Below are positions 16,742-25,626 of a DNA stretch of 64,000 nucleotides, piece by piece. The stretch is taken from assembly GCF_002250705.1 (NCBI RefSeq), contig NZ_NMVP01000003.1, positions 1 through 64,000 on the forward strand, written 5' to 3'. Source of the stretch: Enemella evansiae (GTDB lineage: Bacteria > Actinomycetota > Actinomycetes > Propionibacteriales > Propionibacteriaceae). The position numbers and the translations under genes are program-made. Position 1 is the stretch's first letter. The number at the start of each line of letters is the position of its first letter. The notes below the pieces were generated by a model. It did no database searches. It had not been told where the DNA came from and saw only the letters and a list, made by a program, of their open reading frames with translations.

Positions 16742-17415
16742 TGTCGTATCCCTCCGCCGAGCACCCGCTGTCGATGGCTGAACTCGCCGCGCTGATCGCG
16801 GCCGACATCCCCCAGGGGTCCTATGTGAACCTGGGCATCGGGCAGCCCACCAAGGTGGCCGACCATCTCACCGCCGACCAGGGCGTGATCCTGCACACCG
16901 AGAACGGGATGCTCGGCATGGGCCCGACCGCCACCGGCGATCAGATCGATCCCGACCTGACCAATGCGGGCAAGGTGCCGGTCACCGCACTGCCCGGGGC
17001 GGCGTACTTCCATCAGGCGGATTCGTTCGCGATGATGCGCGGCGGCCATCTCGACGTCTGTGTGCTCGGCGCCTACCAGGTGTCGCTGACCGGTGACCTC
17101 GCCAACTGGCACACCGGCCGCCCGGACGCCATTCCCGCGGTCGGCGGCGCGATGGATCTGGCCATCGGCGCCAAACAGGTGCTGGTGATGATGTCGCTGT
17201 TCGGCCGCGACGGTACGCCGAAACTGGTGCCCAGTTGCGACTATCCGCTGACCGGCGTCGGCTGCGTCAGCCGCGTCTACACCGACCTCGGCATCTTCGA
17301 GGTGGGACCGGGCCGGGACGCGGTGACCGTGCTCGCCACCTTCGGCACCACCATCGACGAACTCGCCGACCGCCTCACCGTGCCCGTCTCGACCAGGGAG
17401 AGCAGCCTCGCATGA
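16741..17415 (+). CDS. pcaJ: 3-oxoadipate CoA-transferase, subunit B
   Basis: 224 residues of the beta chain. The glycine-rich NLGIGQPTKVADHL precedes the catalytic Glu54 in HTENGMLGMGP, which carries the CoA thioester intermediate. It ends in ATGA overlap with the maleylacetate reductase gene (start 17412). The pair with pcaI is immediate. Confidence 0.9.
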   Translation: MSYPSAEHPLSMAELAALIAADIPQGSYVNLGIGQPTKVADHLTADQGVILHTENGMLGMGPTATGDQIDPDLTNAGKVPVTALPGAAYFHQADSFAMMRGGHLDVCVLGAYQVSLTGDLANWHTGRPDAIPAVGGAMDLAIGAKQVLVMMSLFGRDGTPKLVPSCDYPLTGVGCVSRVYTDLGIFEVGPGRDAVTVLATFGTTIDELADRLTVPVSTRESSLA

Positions 17416-18473
17416 CCATGTCCTTCGCACACGAAACCCTCGGCCAGCGGGTCCGTTTCGCCAGCGGCGACGCGGCCGCCGCCCTGGCCGATGAGGTCGG
17501 CCGGCTCGGCGCCGAACGGGTGATGGTGATCGCCGGGAACTCCGAGCGGGATCTCGCCGAGCGGGTGAGCGCCGAGCTGCCGGTCGCGCTGGCATACGAC
17601 GAGGTGAGGATGCACGTCCCGGTCGAGGTCGCGGAGCGGGCCCGGGCGGCGGCCGCGGAGCACCGGGTGGACGCCATCGTCGCGGTCGGCGGTGGGTCCA
17701 CCACCGGGCTGGCGAAGGCGGTCGCGCTGACCTCCGGCGTACCGATCGTCGCGGTCCCCACCACCTATGCGGGCTCGGAGGCCACCGATGTCTGGGGGCT
17801 GACCGAGGACGGCAAGAAGACCACCGGCAGCGATCCCCGGGTGCTGCCGAAGGCGATCGTCTACGACGCCGAGCTGACCACCGGGCTGCCGGTCGAGCTC
17901 AGCGTCGCCAGCGGGCTGAACGCCCTGGCGCACTGCGTGGACTCGATGTGGGCGCCGCGGACCGACCCGATCAACCGGGCGCTGGCGAGCGAGGGCATCC
18001 GGGCGCTGGCCGAGGGGCTGCCGCAGGTCGTCGACGACCCGGCCGGGCTGCCCGGCCGCGAGCAGACGCTCTATGGGGCGTACCTCTCCGCGGTCGCCTT
18101 CGCCTCCGCCGGTTCGGGGCTGCACCACAAGATCTGCCATGTGCTCGGGGGCCGCTACGACCTGCCGCACGCCCCGACCCATGCGATCGTGCTGCCCTAC
18201 GTGCTGGCGCTGAACGCACCCGAGGCACCGGAGGCCGAGCAGCGGATCGCCGCCGCCTTCGGCAGCGCGACGGCACTCGACGGGCTGCAGGAGCTGCGCC
18301 GCCGGACGAACGCGCCGCGGGCGCTGCGCGAGGTCGGTTTCACCGCGGAGCAGATCCCCGATGCGGTCGCCGCGATCCTGCCGGTGGTGCCCGACACCAA
18401 CCCCACACCTGTCACAGCCGACGATCTGGCCCGCCTGTTGCGCGGCGCCCAGGAAGGAACCGATCCCCGATGA
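17412..18473 (+). CDS. Maleylacetate reductase
   Basis: An iron-type alcohol dehydrogenase fold protein of 353 residues that reduces maleylacetate to 3-oxoadipate with NAD(P)H. The nucleotide-binding [11 protein letters not shown] is near 92-102, [17 protein letters not shown] follows, and the conserved His-containing [12 protein letters not shown] and [10 protein letters not shown] match the family. The ATG at 17412 overlaps the upstream stop by four bases, and the stop overlaps the dioxygenase start at 18470. The start just upstream at 17235 lies inside pcaJ and is not used. Confidence 0.92.
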   Translation: MTMSFAHETLGQRVRFASGDAAAALADEVGRLGAERVMVIAGNSERDLAERVSAELPVALAYDEVRMHVPVEVAERARAAAAEHRVDAIVAVGGGSTTGLAKAVALTSGVPIVAVPTTYAGSEATDVWGLTEDGKKTTGSDPRVLPKAIVYDAELTTGLPVELSVASGLNALAHCVDSMWAPRTDPINRALASEGIRALAEGLPQVVDDPAGLPGREQTLYGAYLSAVAFASAGSGLHHKICHVLGGRYDLPHAPTHAIVLPYVLALNAPEAPEAEQRIAAAFGSATALDGLQELRRRTNAPRALREVGFTAEQIPDAVAAILPVVPDTNPTPVTADDLARLLRGAQEGTDPR

Positions 18474-19387
18474 CCAGCACCGAAGAAGTCAACCAGCACA
18501 GGGAAATCGACGCCGAGCAGCGGGCCCGGGAGGAGGCGCTGATCGAGACCGTGCGCGCCTCCTTCGACGGTACGCACGATGCCCGGGTCGAGCAGATCCT
18601 GAAGTCGCTGACCACCCATCTGCACGCCTTCGTCCGCGACGTGCGGCTGACCGAGGAGGAGTGGAAGGCCGGTATTGACTTCCTCACCGCCACCGGCCAC
18701 ATCACCGACGACCGGCGGCAGGAGTTCATCCTGCTCTCCGACGTCCTCGGCGCCTCGATGCAGGTGATCGCGATCAACAACGAGGCGTACGCCGACGCCA
18801 CCGAGGCCACCGTCTTCGGCCCGTTCTTCGTCGAGGGATCCCCGGAGATCGACCAGGGCGGCGATATCGCCGGACCGGCCGCGGGCCAGCCGTCCTGGGT
18901 CGAGGGCAGCGTCCGCGACACCGAGGGGAACCCGGTCGTCGGGGCGAAGATCGAGGCCTGGGAGGCCGATGAGGACGGCTTCTACGACGTCCAGTACGAC
19001 GGCGACCGGACCGCCGGCCGCGCCCATCTCTACACCGACGAGAACGGGAACTTCCGCTTCTGGGCGGTCACCCCGACCCCGTACCCGATCCCGCACGACG
19101 GCCCGGTCGGCAGCCTGCTCGCCGCCGCCAACCGGTCGCCGATGCGGGCCGCGCACCTGCACTTCATGGTCAGCGCCCCCGAGCTGCGCACCCTGGTCAC
19201 CCACATCTTCGTCCGTGGTGACGACTATCTGGAGCGGGACAGCGTCTTCGGGGTGAAGGAGTCGCTGATCGTCGACTTCGACGAGCAGCCGGCCGGTACG
19301 CCGACCCCGGACGGCCGCGACCTGGGTGACAAGACCTGGACCCGGGCCCGGTTCGACATCGTGCTCGCCCCCGCCGACGCGGGCTGA
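18470..19387 (+). CDS. Hydroxyquinol 1,2-dioxygenase
   Basis: An intradiol ring-cleavage enzyme of 305 residues converting hydroxyquinol to maleylacetate. An N-terminal helical dimer/lipid-binding domain (1-100) precedes the Fe(III) domain. Likely iron ligands are Tyr in DGFYDVQY or [11 protein letters not shown] and two His in [12 protein letters not shown], the Tyr/Tyr/His/His set. Pairing with maleylacetate reductase favours hydroxyquinol over catechol. It is the last gene of the five-gene operon. Confidence 0.9.
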   Translation: MTSTEEVNQHREIDAEQRAREEALIETVRASFDGTHDARVEQILKSLTTHLHAFVRDVRLTEEEWKAGIDFLTATGHITDDRRQEFILLSDVLGASMQVIAINNEAYADATEATVFGPFFVEGSPEIDQGGDIAGPAAGQPSWVEGSVRDTEGNPVVGAKIEAWEADEDGFYDVQYDGDRTAGRAHLYTDENGNFRFWAVTPTPYPIPHDGPVGSLLAAANRSPMRAAHLHFMVSAPELRTLVTHIFVRGDDYLERDSVFGVKESLIVDFDEQPAGTPTPDGRDLGDKTWTRARFDIVLAPADAG

Positions 19388-19397
19388 GGCCGCCGGG

Positions 19398-20801
19398 TCA
19401 GACCTGGACGCGCTCCTCGTCGACCAGATCCGGATCGGTGCCGCTGACCGGCGGATCGCTGCGGCGCTGGTCGCCCGGGGGGCGGGGGATCAGCGCGATC
19501 GCGATCGCCGAGACCAGCCCGACCACGGCGAACAGCACGAAGTTGTACTGGAACGGCAGCTGCGCACCGGCGATCCAGCCGCCGACGATCGGACCGGCGA
19601 TGGCGCCGATCCGGGCGAAGGAGAGCGCCCAGCCGACCGCGGTCGCCCGGGCGTACGCCGGGTAGTAGTCGGCGACCCAGGCGGTCAGCACCAGGGAGAC
19701 CGAGATCGAGCCGATGCCGGCCATCGCGACCAGGCCGTAGTTGACCAGCAGGCTGTTCTTGTTCATCAGGCCCAGGATGCAGACCGCGCCGAGGGCGAAG
19801 AAGACGACCAGGACCAGCTTGCGGCCCCAGCGATCGGCCATCCAGCCGAGCAGCAGGCCACCGGCCGCGGAGGCCAGCGAGAAGACCAGCAGGAACATCA
19901 GCGAGGAGCCGAGCTGGTAGCCGGCGGCCTTCATGATCGAGGGCAGCCAGGTGTTCAACCCGTAGACCAGCAGCATCCCGCAGAACAGGGAGATCCAGAA
20001 GAAGGCGGTCGCGGCGGCGAAGGGGCGGGAGAACAGGATGCCCATCACCTCGCGCGGGCCGCGGCGTACCGACTCGCCCGCGGCCGGCGGGTGCACCCAG
20101 TCCGACTCCCGGAACGGGCGGATCCTCAGCCGATCGGCGAGGGTCCGGGCCTGATCGATCTTTCCCTTCTGGACAAGGTATTCCATCGATTCGGGCAGCA
20201 TCAGCGCGAGAATCGGGATGAGCAGCACCGGTACCGAGCCGATGCCGATCACCCAGCGCCAGCCGTGGCTGTCCAGCACCAGCAGCGCCACCAGGGCGGC
20301 GGCGACGATGCCCAGCGAATAACCGGAATACATGATCCCGTAGTTCAGCGCGCGGCGCCGGGGCGGGGAGTATTCGATGGTCAGCGCGGCGGCCACCGGG
20401 ATGATGCCGCCCATGCCGAGCCCGCCGAGCAGCCGGAACAGCCCGAAGATCTCCGGCGTCGGTGCGAAGGCCGCGCCGAGCTGGGTGGTGGTGAAGATCA
20501 GCATCGACAGCAGCAGCATCTTCTTGCGGCCGATCAGGTCGCTCAGCGTGCCGATGAACAGGGCACCGATCAGCATGCCGATGAGCGCCTGGGAGCCGAG
20601 CGCGCCGAGCTCCAGCTTGGTCAGCGGGCCCCACTCGCGGTATTCGGCGAGCGCCGGCAGCACGGCGCCGAGGACGCCGACGTCGTAGCCCTCGGCGAGG
20701 ATGCCGAGCCAGCAGCAGAACAGCACCAGGGCCGTCGTGCGCCGCGGCACCGGCCAGCTCTGGTCGGTCGCATTCGGTGTTCGGGAAGGGGACGGGGACA
20801 T
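19398..20801 (-). CDS. MFS aromatic acid:H+ symporter (AAHS family)
   Basis: About 467 residues with twelve hydrophobic spans. The first span carries the AAHS-type LAEGYDVGVLGAVLP (compare DGxD motifs in PcaK/BenK), with GTLSDLIGRKK between spans 2 and 3. It probably imports the aromatic acid degraded by the neighbouring pathway. It is convergent with the dioxygenase gene (10 bp). The ATG at 20801 is preferred over one at 20849 because the latter lies within the promoter seen at 20850-20877. Confidence 0.85.
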   Translation of the reverse strand: MSPSPSRTPNATDQSWPVPRRTTALVLFCCWLGILAEGYDVGVLGAVLPALAEYREWGPLTKLELGALGSQALIGMLIGALFIGTLSDLIGRKKMLLLSMLIFTTTQLGAAFAPTPEIFGLFRLLGGLGMGGIIPVAAALTIEYSPPRRRALNYGIMYSGYSLGIVAAALVALLVLDSHGWRWVIGIGSVPVLLIPILALMLPESMEYLVQKGKIDQARTLADRLRIRPFRESDWVHPPAAGESVRRGPREVMGILFSRPFAAATAFFWISLFCGMLLVYGLNTWLPSIMKAAGYQLGSSLMFLLVFSLASAAGGLLLGWMADRWGRKLVLVVFFALGAVCILGLMNKNSLLVNYGLVAMAGIGSISVSLVLTAWVADYYPAYARATAVGWALSFARIGAIAGPIVGGWIAGAQLPFQYNFVLFAVVGLVSAIAIALIPRPPGDQRRSDPPVSGTDPDLVDEERVQV

Positions 20802-20849
20802 GGCCGCTCCATTGCTCGCCTCAGCCCGGGGTTCCGGATCGCCGGCCAA

Positions 20850-20877
20850 CTTATAGCGCTTGTGTTGCGACCGTCAA
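20850..20877 (-). promoter_or_regulatory. Sigma70-type promoter for the AAHS importer
   Basis: On the minus strand TTGACG (20877-20872), a 16-bp spacer and TATAAG (20855-20850) form a near-consensus promoter about 50 bp upstream of the ATG at 20801. Confidence 0.6.
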
Positions 20878-20902
20878 CAGGTGCGCAATGTCCGGGCGGG
20901 TC

Positions 20903-23900
20903 TCAGGCCTGGTACGCGCGGCGGTACTCGGTACGGTCGGTGACCGCTGCCTCCGGCACCCAGCGCGACTCCCATTCGCCCTGGCCGAGTTGCACGAAAC
21001 CGAGTGCGGAGGCCTCGTCCAGGGAGTCGCCGAGATAGTCGACGAGCACCCGGTTCTGCTCGGTGCGCAGCAGTTGGACCCGGGCCGAACCCCAGCGGCC
21101 GATGGTGGTCAGCGCCACCGGGCGGCCGTATTCGGCCCGCGGCACCAGTCGGCGTACGGGTCCGTCGAGCAGCAGCAGCTGTTCGTCGTCGAGCTCCTGG
21201 ACCGGGGTCGCCGAACCATCGCTGCCGAGCAGGTATTTTCCGTTGCACAGTGGGGAACCCGACGGTTCGGGTGCCTCCGGTCCACTGCTCCAACGACCGG
21301 TGGTGGCGTCGTGGCTGGCCACCCACTCGATGCTGCCGTCGGCGTACCGGCGCCAGATCTCGGCGGCGTGCGGGATCGGGGTACGCAGATGACCGAGCAG
21401 CTCCAGTTCCTCGATCGGCGCGGTCGAGGAGGAACCCGGGGCGTGTCCGGTGCCCGTCCACGGCGCGCGGTGCTCGCGCTGCACCGGCAGGCTCCCGGCC
21501 GCCTCGCCGGACCAGTCGGCACTCACCGGGACGATCAGGTCATCGGACCGGATTCCGTTGCAGCGCAGCAGATCCACCGATTCCGCACCCCGGTGGAAGG
21601 GCATCTCGAGGCGGCCGGTGCCGTCGTCGACGGCGAAACCGAGGCCGAGCGCGTCGTGGTGCTCGGCCGGGGTACGCAGATGGTTCACCTGGTGCGCGGG
21701 GTTGAGCAGACCGCGCAGGGTGCGGCACCGGCCGGAGAGCAGTTCATCGGCCTCACCGGGGCGGAGCACCTTCTGGAAGACGATCAGCCAGGGATTGTCG
21801 GGGACCAGTTGGGACCGCAACTCCTCTGGGCCGAAGCGGCGCACCGCGACCATCCCGGTGGTGTGCAGATCGGTCCGCGGGCCGGCGGGTCGCAACCCGG
21901 CCGCCGCCAGCGAGGTGCCGGCCAGTGCGGTGGCCGCGACCCCGGTCGGGTTGGCCGGATTGGCCGGATTGGTCGGGGCGATGCGGGGTGCGTCGGTACG
22001 CCCGGGGGCGACCGGCGCGACGGCGGCGGTGCCGGGGTTGGCCGGTGGCTGGTTCTGGCCGAGGTTGGTCTGGACCCCGGGGTTGCCGGCCGGGGGAACC
22101 GCCGGGGGAGCACCGGAGGGAGCGGGGACGGGTGCGGGAGCGGGGGCCGGGGCGCCACCGGCGAACCCCCCCGGTGGGCCGCCGAATCCACCGGCGCCAC
22201 CCCCGGGGCCGCCGGGACCACCGGGGCCGGCCGCGCCGCCGAACCCGCCCGCTCCGGTGGGGGTTCCGGCCCCGGGTGCCCCGAGCGCACCCGGGCCGGA
22301 CGCTGACGCCCCGAGGGGGCCGGGCGCACCGGGTGCACCCAGCGCACCGAGCGCACCGGGTGGTGCGCCGCTGCCGGGGCCGACCAGTGAGGGGTCGGCC
22401 CACCCGGCGCTCTCGGTGCCGATCCGTGGCGGGGCGATCGGTTCGGCATGCAGGCCGCCGGGCTCGGGCGTACCGACGGGGATCTCCGGTGCCGGAACCG
22501 GATCGGGCGCCGGGGGAACCGAGGGGAGGGGGTCGGGGGGCTCGGGCGCGGGCCTGGGGATCGTCCGGTCCTCCACCCCCGGGTCGGGATCCGGGTAGGA
22601 CCGCCGCGGTTCGGGCTCGGGGTCGACGATCGGCGTCGGATCGGGGTGCGGGGCGGGTTCGGGCCGCGGCGTGGGTCCCGGCCAGGGGGCCGGTTCGGGA
22701 CGCGGGGCCGGCTCGGGACGCGGGGTCGGCTCCGGTCGTGGTGCCGCTGGCTCCCCCGGTTGGGGCGCTGGGTCGGGCCGCGGCGCTGGGTCCGGCCGAG
22801 GTGCCGGCTCGGGGCGCGGTGCCGGTTCGGGGCGCGGTGCCGGCTCGGGGCCTGAGCCCGGTCCGGGCCGTGGTGCCGGCTCGGGATCCGAAGTGGACGG
22901 GGGTGCGGGCGCGGGTTCCGGCGCGGGGTCCGGGTCGTTGCCGGGTGCCGGTGCGGGGCCGGGTGCCGGTGCGGTCGGTCCCGGATCGCCCGGCAGCGGC
23001 GGTGTGGGTGCGGTGGGTTCTTCGGCCGCGGGTTCGGGACCGGGTGCCACCGGTGGCGGTTCCGCACCGGGACCGGCGCCCGCGCCACCGGCCCCGCCCG
23101 GTGGGGGTGGCGTACCGGGTGCTGGGCCGGTCGGTGGCGGCATTCCGGGCAGCACGCCGCCCTGTTCCATCTCCTCGCTGGTCACCTCACCGGTGTCCTC
23201 GAGCAGGCTGCCACTGTCCAGCGGCATTGGTGCGGTGTCCGGGCCCGGCATGGTGGTGCCGTCCTGCCCGCCGAAACCGGCCGGTGGCGCCCCGTCGAAG
23301 GTGTCCGGGCCCTGTTCGGCCCCGGGCCCGTCGAGCAACTTGTCCGCCGACCGGTCGAGTTGCTCACGCTGGGTGGGGTCGAAGGCCTGGTCGGCCGCGC
23401 CGCTGCGGGGATCCGCCGGCGGCCGGGAGGCCAGCCGACGCTCGTGTTCGGTGCGGCCGCCGATGTCGGAGACCAGGGCGTCCAGTCCGCCCTGGTCGGT
23501 CTTCGGAGCCGGCCCGGGTGCCGGATCGAGATCCAGTTCGAGCGTGAGGCCGCCCAGCCGGCGGGTCAGTGCCCGGGACAGCGCCTGCAACCGGGCCTGG
23601 GCCACCACCTGCAACTGCCGCAGCTTGGTCGGCACCTCCGCCAGTCCGAGCGGACCCAGCAGGGCAGCGGTGGCCACGGCCTTCACGCTGGCGATCAGCA
23701 GCGAGTGCAGGATCGTGTTCATGGCGTTCTTGGCGGCGGTGACGAGTTCGGCGGCCTGCTCGCAGGCCTGCGCCGCGGAGGTGCAGCCCGCACTGGTACG
23801 CCCCAGCCAGCCGCCGATCAACCCGATCCGCTGCTGGGATGCGTCACCGGCGGTGCCCTGGTGTTCGGTGGCCAGGGATCGCCCGGTCCCGGTGACCTCG

Positions 23901-24040
23901 GTGCCGCGCTCGGCCACGGCGGTCGCGAGCGCTCGCCAGGCCGTGCCGAGTCGACGCAGCGCGTCCTCGTCCGCCTCCGGGAAGCTGTCGGCGTACACCC
24001 ACTTCGGAATCAGCGGTCCGGCCTCCGCGGTGATCGTCAT
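20903..24040 (-). CDS. Large WXG/CpnT-like N-domain protein with proline-rich centre
   Basis: 1045 residues. 1-170 form a helical WXG100-superfamily-like domain similar to CpnT-type N-termini (FPEADEDALRRLGTAWRAL, then AACEQ-type helices and a hydrophobic LLIASVKAVATAALLGPLGL). About 170-725 are Pro/Gly/Ala-rich with PEPAPRPEPAPR-like repeats. About 728-1045 are a globular C-terminal domain that I do not recognise (starting VAVRRFGPEELRSQLVPDNP). The layout matches actinobacterial type VII substrates and polymorphic toxins: secretion domain, long linker, variable end. It is translationally coupled to a WXG100-sized gene. No immunity gene lies downstream, and no secretion-machine genes are in the window. 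Confidence 0.7.
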   Translation of the reverse strand: MTITAEAGPLIPKWVYADSFPEADEDALRRLGTAWRALATAVAERGTEVTGTGRSLATEHQGTAGDASQQRIGLIGGWLGRTSAGCTSAAQACEQAAELVTAAKNAMNTILHSLLIASVKAVATAALLGPLGLAEVPTKLRQLQVVAQARLQALSRALTRRLGGLTLELDLDPAPGPAPKTDQGGLDALVSDIGGRTEHERRLASRPPADPRSGAADQAFDPTQREQLDRSADKLLDGPGAEQGPDTFDGAPPAGFGGQDGTTMPGPDTAPMPLDSGSLLEDTGEVTSEEMEQGGVLPGMPPPTGPAPGTPPPPGGAGGAGAGPGAEPPPVAPGPEPAAEEPTAPTPPLPGDPGPTAPAPGPAPAPGNDPDPAPEPAPAPPSTSDPEPAPRPGPGSGPEPAPRPEPAPRPEPAPRPDPAPRPDPAPQPGEPAAPRPEPTPRPEPAPRPEPAPWPGPTPRPEPAPHPDPTPIVDPEPEPRRSYPDPDPGVEDRTIPRPAPEPPDPLPSVPPAPDPVPAPEIPVGTPEPGGLHAEPIAPPRIGTESAGWADPSLVGPGSGAPPGALGALGAPGAPGPLGASASGPGALGAPGAGTPTGAGGFGGAAGPGGPGGPGGGAGGFGGPPGGFAGGAPAPAPAPVPAPSGAPPAVPPAGNPGVQTNLGQNQPPANPGTAAVAPVAPGRTDAPRIAPTNPANPANPTGVAATALAGTSLAAAGLRPAGPRTDLHTTGMVAVRRFGPEELRSQLVPDNPWLIVFQKVLRPGEADELLSGRCRTLRGLLNPAHQVNHLRTPAEHHDALGLGFAVDDGTGRLEMPFHRGAESVDLLRCNGIRSDDLIVPVSADWSGEAAGSLPVQREHRAPWTGTGHAPGSSSTAPIEELELLGHLRTPIPHAAEIWRRYADGSIEWVASHDATTGRWSSGPEAPEPSGSPLCNGKYLLGSDGSATPVQELDDEQLLLLDGPVRRLVPRAEYGRPVALTTIGRWGSARVQLLRTEQNRVLVDYLGDSLDEASALGFVQLGQGEWESRWVPEAAVTDRTEYRRAYQA

Positions 24041-24339
24041 GCGCCGGGTCCGCTGTTCTCAGCCTCGGTGCGGTCGTAGCCGTTGGCGGTGGCATCGAGT
24101 CGCTCGCTGAGGTCCTCGACCTGCGCGTCGGCGGTCACGGCGGCGATGATCAGGGCCAGCGCATCGGGCAGATAGGAGAGGGCGAAGGCGTTGCCGGGCG
24201 CATCCTGGCCCCAGCAGGCGGACTCGGTGCGGATATCGGTGAGGGCCGCGACGATCGCGCTCTGGGTGCCTCCGGAGTCGGCGCGCAGCGCCTCCGACGA
24301 ACGACGCAGCGCCGCTGTCGAGACGAAGATCTTCTCCAC
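24037..24339 (-). CDS. WXG100-like small protein
   Basis: 100 residues from the GTG at 24339, which has AGAGGGG just upstream; a longer start at 24372 is less likely. The helix-turn-helix hairpin pattern has its turn at ACWGQDAPGNAFA (WG at the WXG position) and helix-forming ends (STAALRRSSEALRADSG, DLSERLDATANGY). Its stop overlaps the start of the 1045-residue protein (ATGA), so the two are made together and may dimerise for export by an ESX-type system elsewhere. It lacks an obvious C-terminal YxxxD/E secretion signal except GYDRTEAE. Confidence 0.65.
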   Translation of the reverse strand: MEKIFVSTAALRRSSEALRADSGGTQSAIVAALTDIRTESACWGQDAPGNAFALSYLPDALALIIAAVTADAQVEDLSERLDATANGYDRTEAENSGPGA

Positions 24340-24457
24340 GCGTACCCCTCTGGTCAGCCCCCGAACGGTCAACCGGCCCCCTTTCTACCGCGCCAACCGG
24401 TCACTGGAGGAGGCTGAGCGGAGCGGAATTATCCGGTGGAGCCACTACGGTGGTCGG

Positions 24458-25348
24458 GTGACTTTCCATCCCGAAGACTGGCAGCCGGTGGAGGGCTTCG
24501 ACTTCACCGACATCACCTACCACCGGGCGCGCGAGGTGCCCGCGGTGCGGATCGCCTTCGATCGGCCCGAGGTGCGCAATGCCTTCCGCCCGCACACCGT
24601 CGACGAGCTCTACACCGCGCTGGACCATGCCCGGATGAGCCCGGACGTCGGTTGTGTGCTGCTGACCGGCAACGGGCCGGCCCCCAAGGATGGGGTGTGG
24701 GCGTTCTGCTCGGGTGGCGATCAGCGGATCCGTGGGCGGTCGGGATATCAGTACGCCGACGGCGAGACCGCTGACACGGTGCAGCAGGCCCGCGCGGGCC
24801 GGTTGCACGTCCTGGAGGTGCAGCGGTTGATCCGGTTCATGCCGAAGCCGGTGATCGCGCTGGTCAACGGTTGGGCGGCCGGCGGCGGGCATTCGCTGCA
24901 CGTGGTCTGCGATCTCACCCTGGCCAGCGCCGAGCATGCACACTTCAAGCAGACCGATGCCGACGTCGGCTCCTTCGACGCCGGGTACGGTTCGGCCTAC
25001 CTGGCCCGCCAGGTGGGCCAGAAAGTGGCCCGCGAGATCTTCTTCCTGGGTGAGGAATACTCCGCCGAGGACGGTTTCCGGATGGGTACGGTGAACCGGG
25101 TAGTGCCGCACGACGAACTGGAGAAGGTCGGGCTGGACTGGGCGGCGAAGATCTGTCAGAAGTCACCCACCGCGCAGCGGATGCTGAAGTTCGCCTTCAA
25201 CGCCGTCGACGATGGGCTGGTCGGCCAGCAGGTGTTCGCCGGTGAGACCACCCGGCTCGCCTACATGACCGACGAGGCCGTCGAGGGCCGCGACGCCTTC
25301 CTGGAGAAGCGCGACCCCGACTGGTCGAAGTTCCCGTACTACTTCTGA
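24458..25348 (+). CDS. menB: 1,4-dihydroxy-2-naphthoyl-CoA synthase
   Basis: Closes the second ring in menaquinone synthesis, converting o-succinylbenzoyl-CoA to DHNA-CoA. 296 residues of the crotonase fold with the MenB-specific GSFDAGYGSAYLARQVGQK segment and oxyanion CSGGDQ and GWAAGGGHSL motifs. It starts at GTG 24458, giving the usual MTFHPEDW opening. No other men gene is in the window. The 3' flank is filled with palindromic repeats. Confidence 0.95.
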   Translation: MTFHPEDWQPVEGFDFTDITYHRAREVPAVRIAFDRPEVRNAFRPHTVDELYTALDHARMSPDVGCVLLTGNGPAPKDGVWAFCSGGDQRIRGRSGYQYADGETADTVQQARAGRLHVLEVQRLIRFMPKPVIALVNGWAAGGGHSLHVVCDLTLASAEHAHFKQTDADVGSFDAGYGSAYLARQVGQKVAREIFFLGEEYSAEDGFRMGTVNRVVPHDELEKVGLDWAAKICQKSPTAQRMLKFAFNAVDDGLVGQQVFAGETTRLAYMTDEAVEGRDAFLEKRDPDWSKFPYYF

Positions 25349-25361
25349 TCCTGCCCTTCAC

Positions 25362-25534
25362 GTTCCCCGAGTACCTCGCGCAGCGACCGTTCCCTTTCAC
25401 GTTCCTCGAGTAGGTCGCGCAGCGACCGTGTCGAGAGGAATCCCATGCTCGCTGAGCGAGGAGGAACGGCGAGTCGAAGCCACGGCCTCAGGGTGACGAT
25501 GGTTTCGACTCGTCGCTGCGCTCCTCGCTCAACC
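25362..25534. repeat. Cluster of type 1 and type 2 palindromic repeats
   Basis: 25362-25395 is a partial type 1 copy. 25402-25440 is a complete type 1 copy with outer arms TTCCTC/GAGGAA and inner stem GGTCGC/GCGACC. About 25447-25483 is a degenerate type 2 copy. 25501-25534 is a complete 34-bp type 2 copy with GGTT/AACC ends. The cluster occupies most of the 278 bp between the convergent menB and DUF222/HNH genes; nothing coding was seen in the rest. Confidence 0.85.
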
Positions 25535-25626
25535 AACGTGGGGCCGCGCTCCCGTGGTCGGGGCATGGGAGTTCGGTTGGGGCATGGCACACCATGCTCG
25601 GACCGAAGGACGATGCCCCGACCGAT

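Noticed and set aside
20850..20902. Immunity gene for the WXG-type large protein
   Set aside because: Only 53 bp remain before the AAHS importer start and they hold that gene's promoter.
21450..24110. Several long Pro/Gly/Arg-rich frames on the plus strand across the 1045-residue gene
   Set aside because: They arise from the repetitive GC-rich linker of the minus-strand gene. The minus-strand frame has a recognisable N-domain and coupling to an upstream gene.
25349..25626. Small coding genes among the repeats
   Set aside because: Short frames here consist of translated repeat sequence only.
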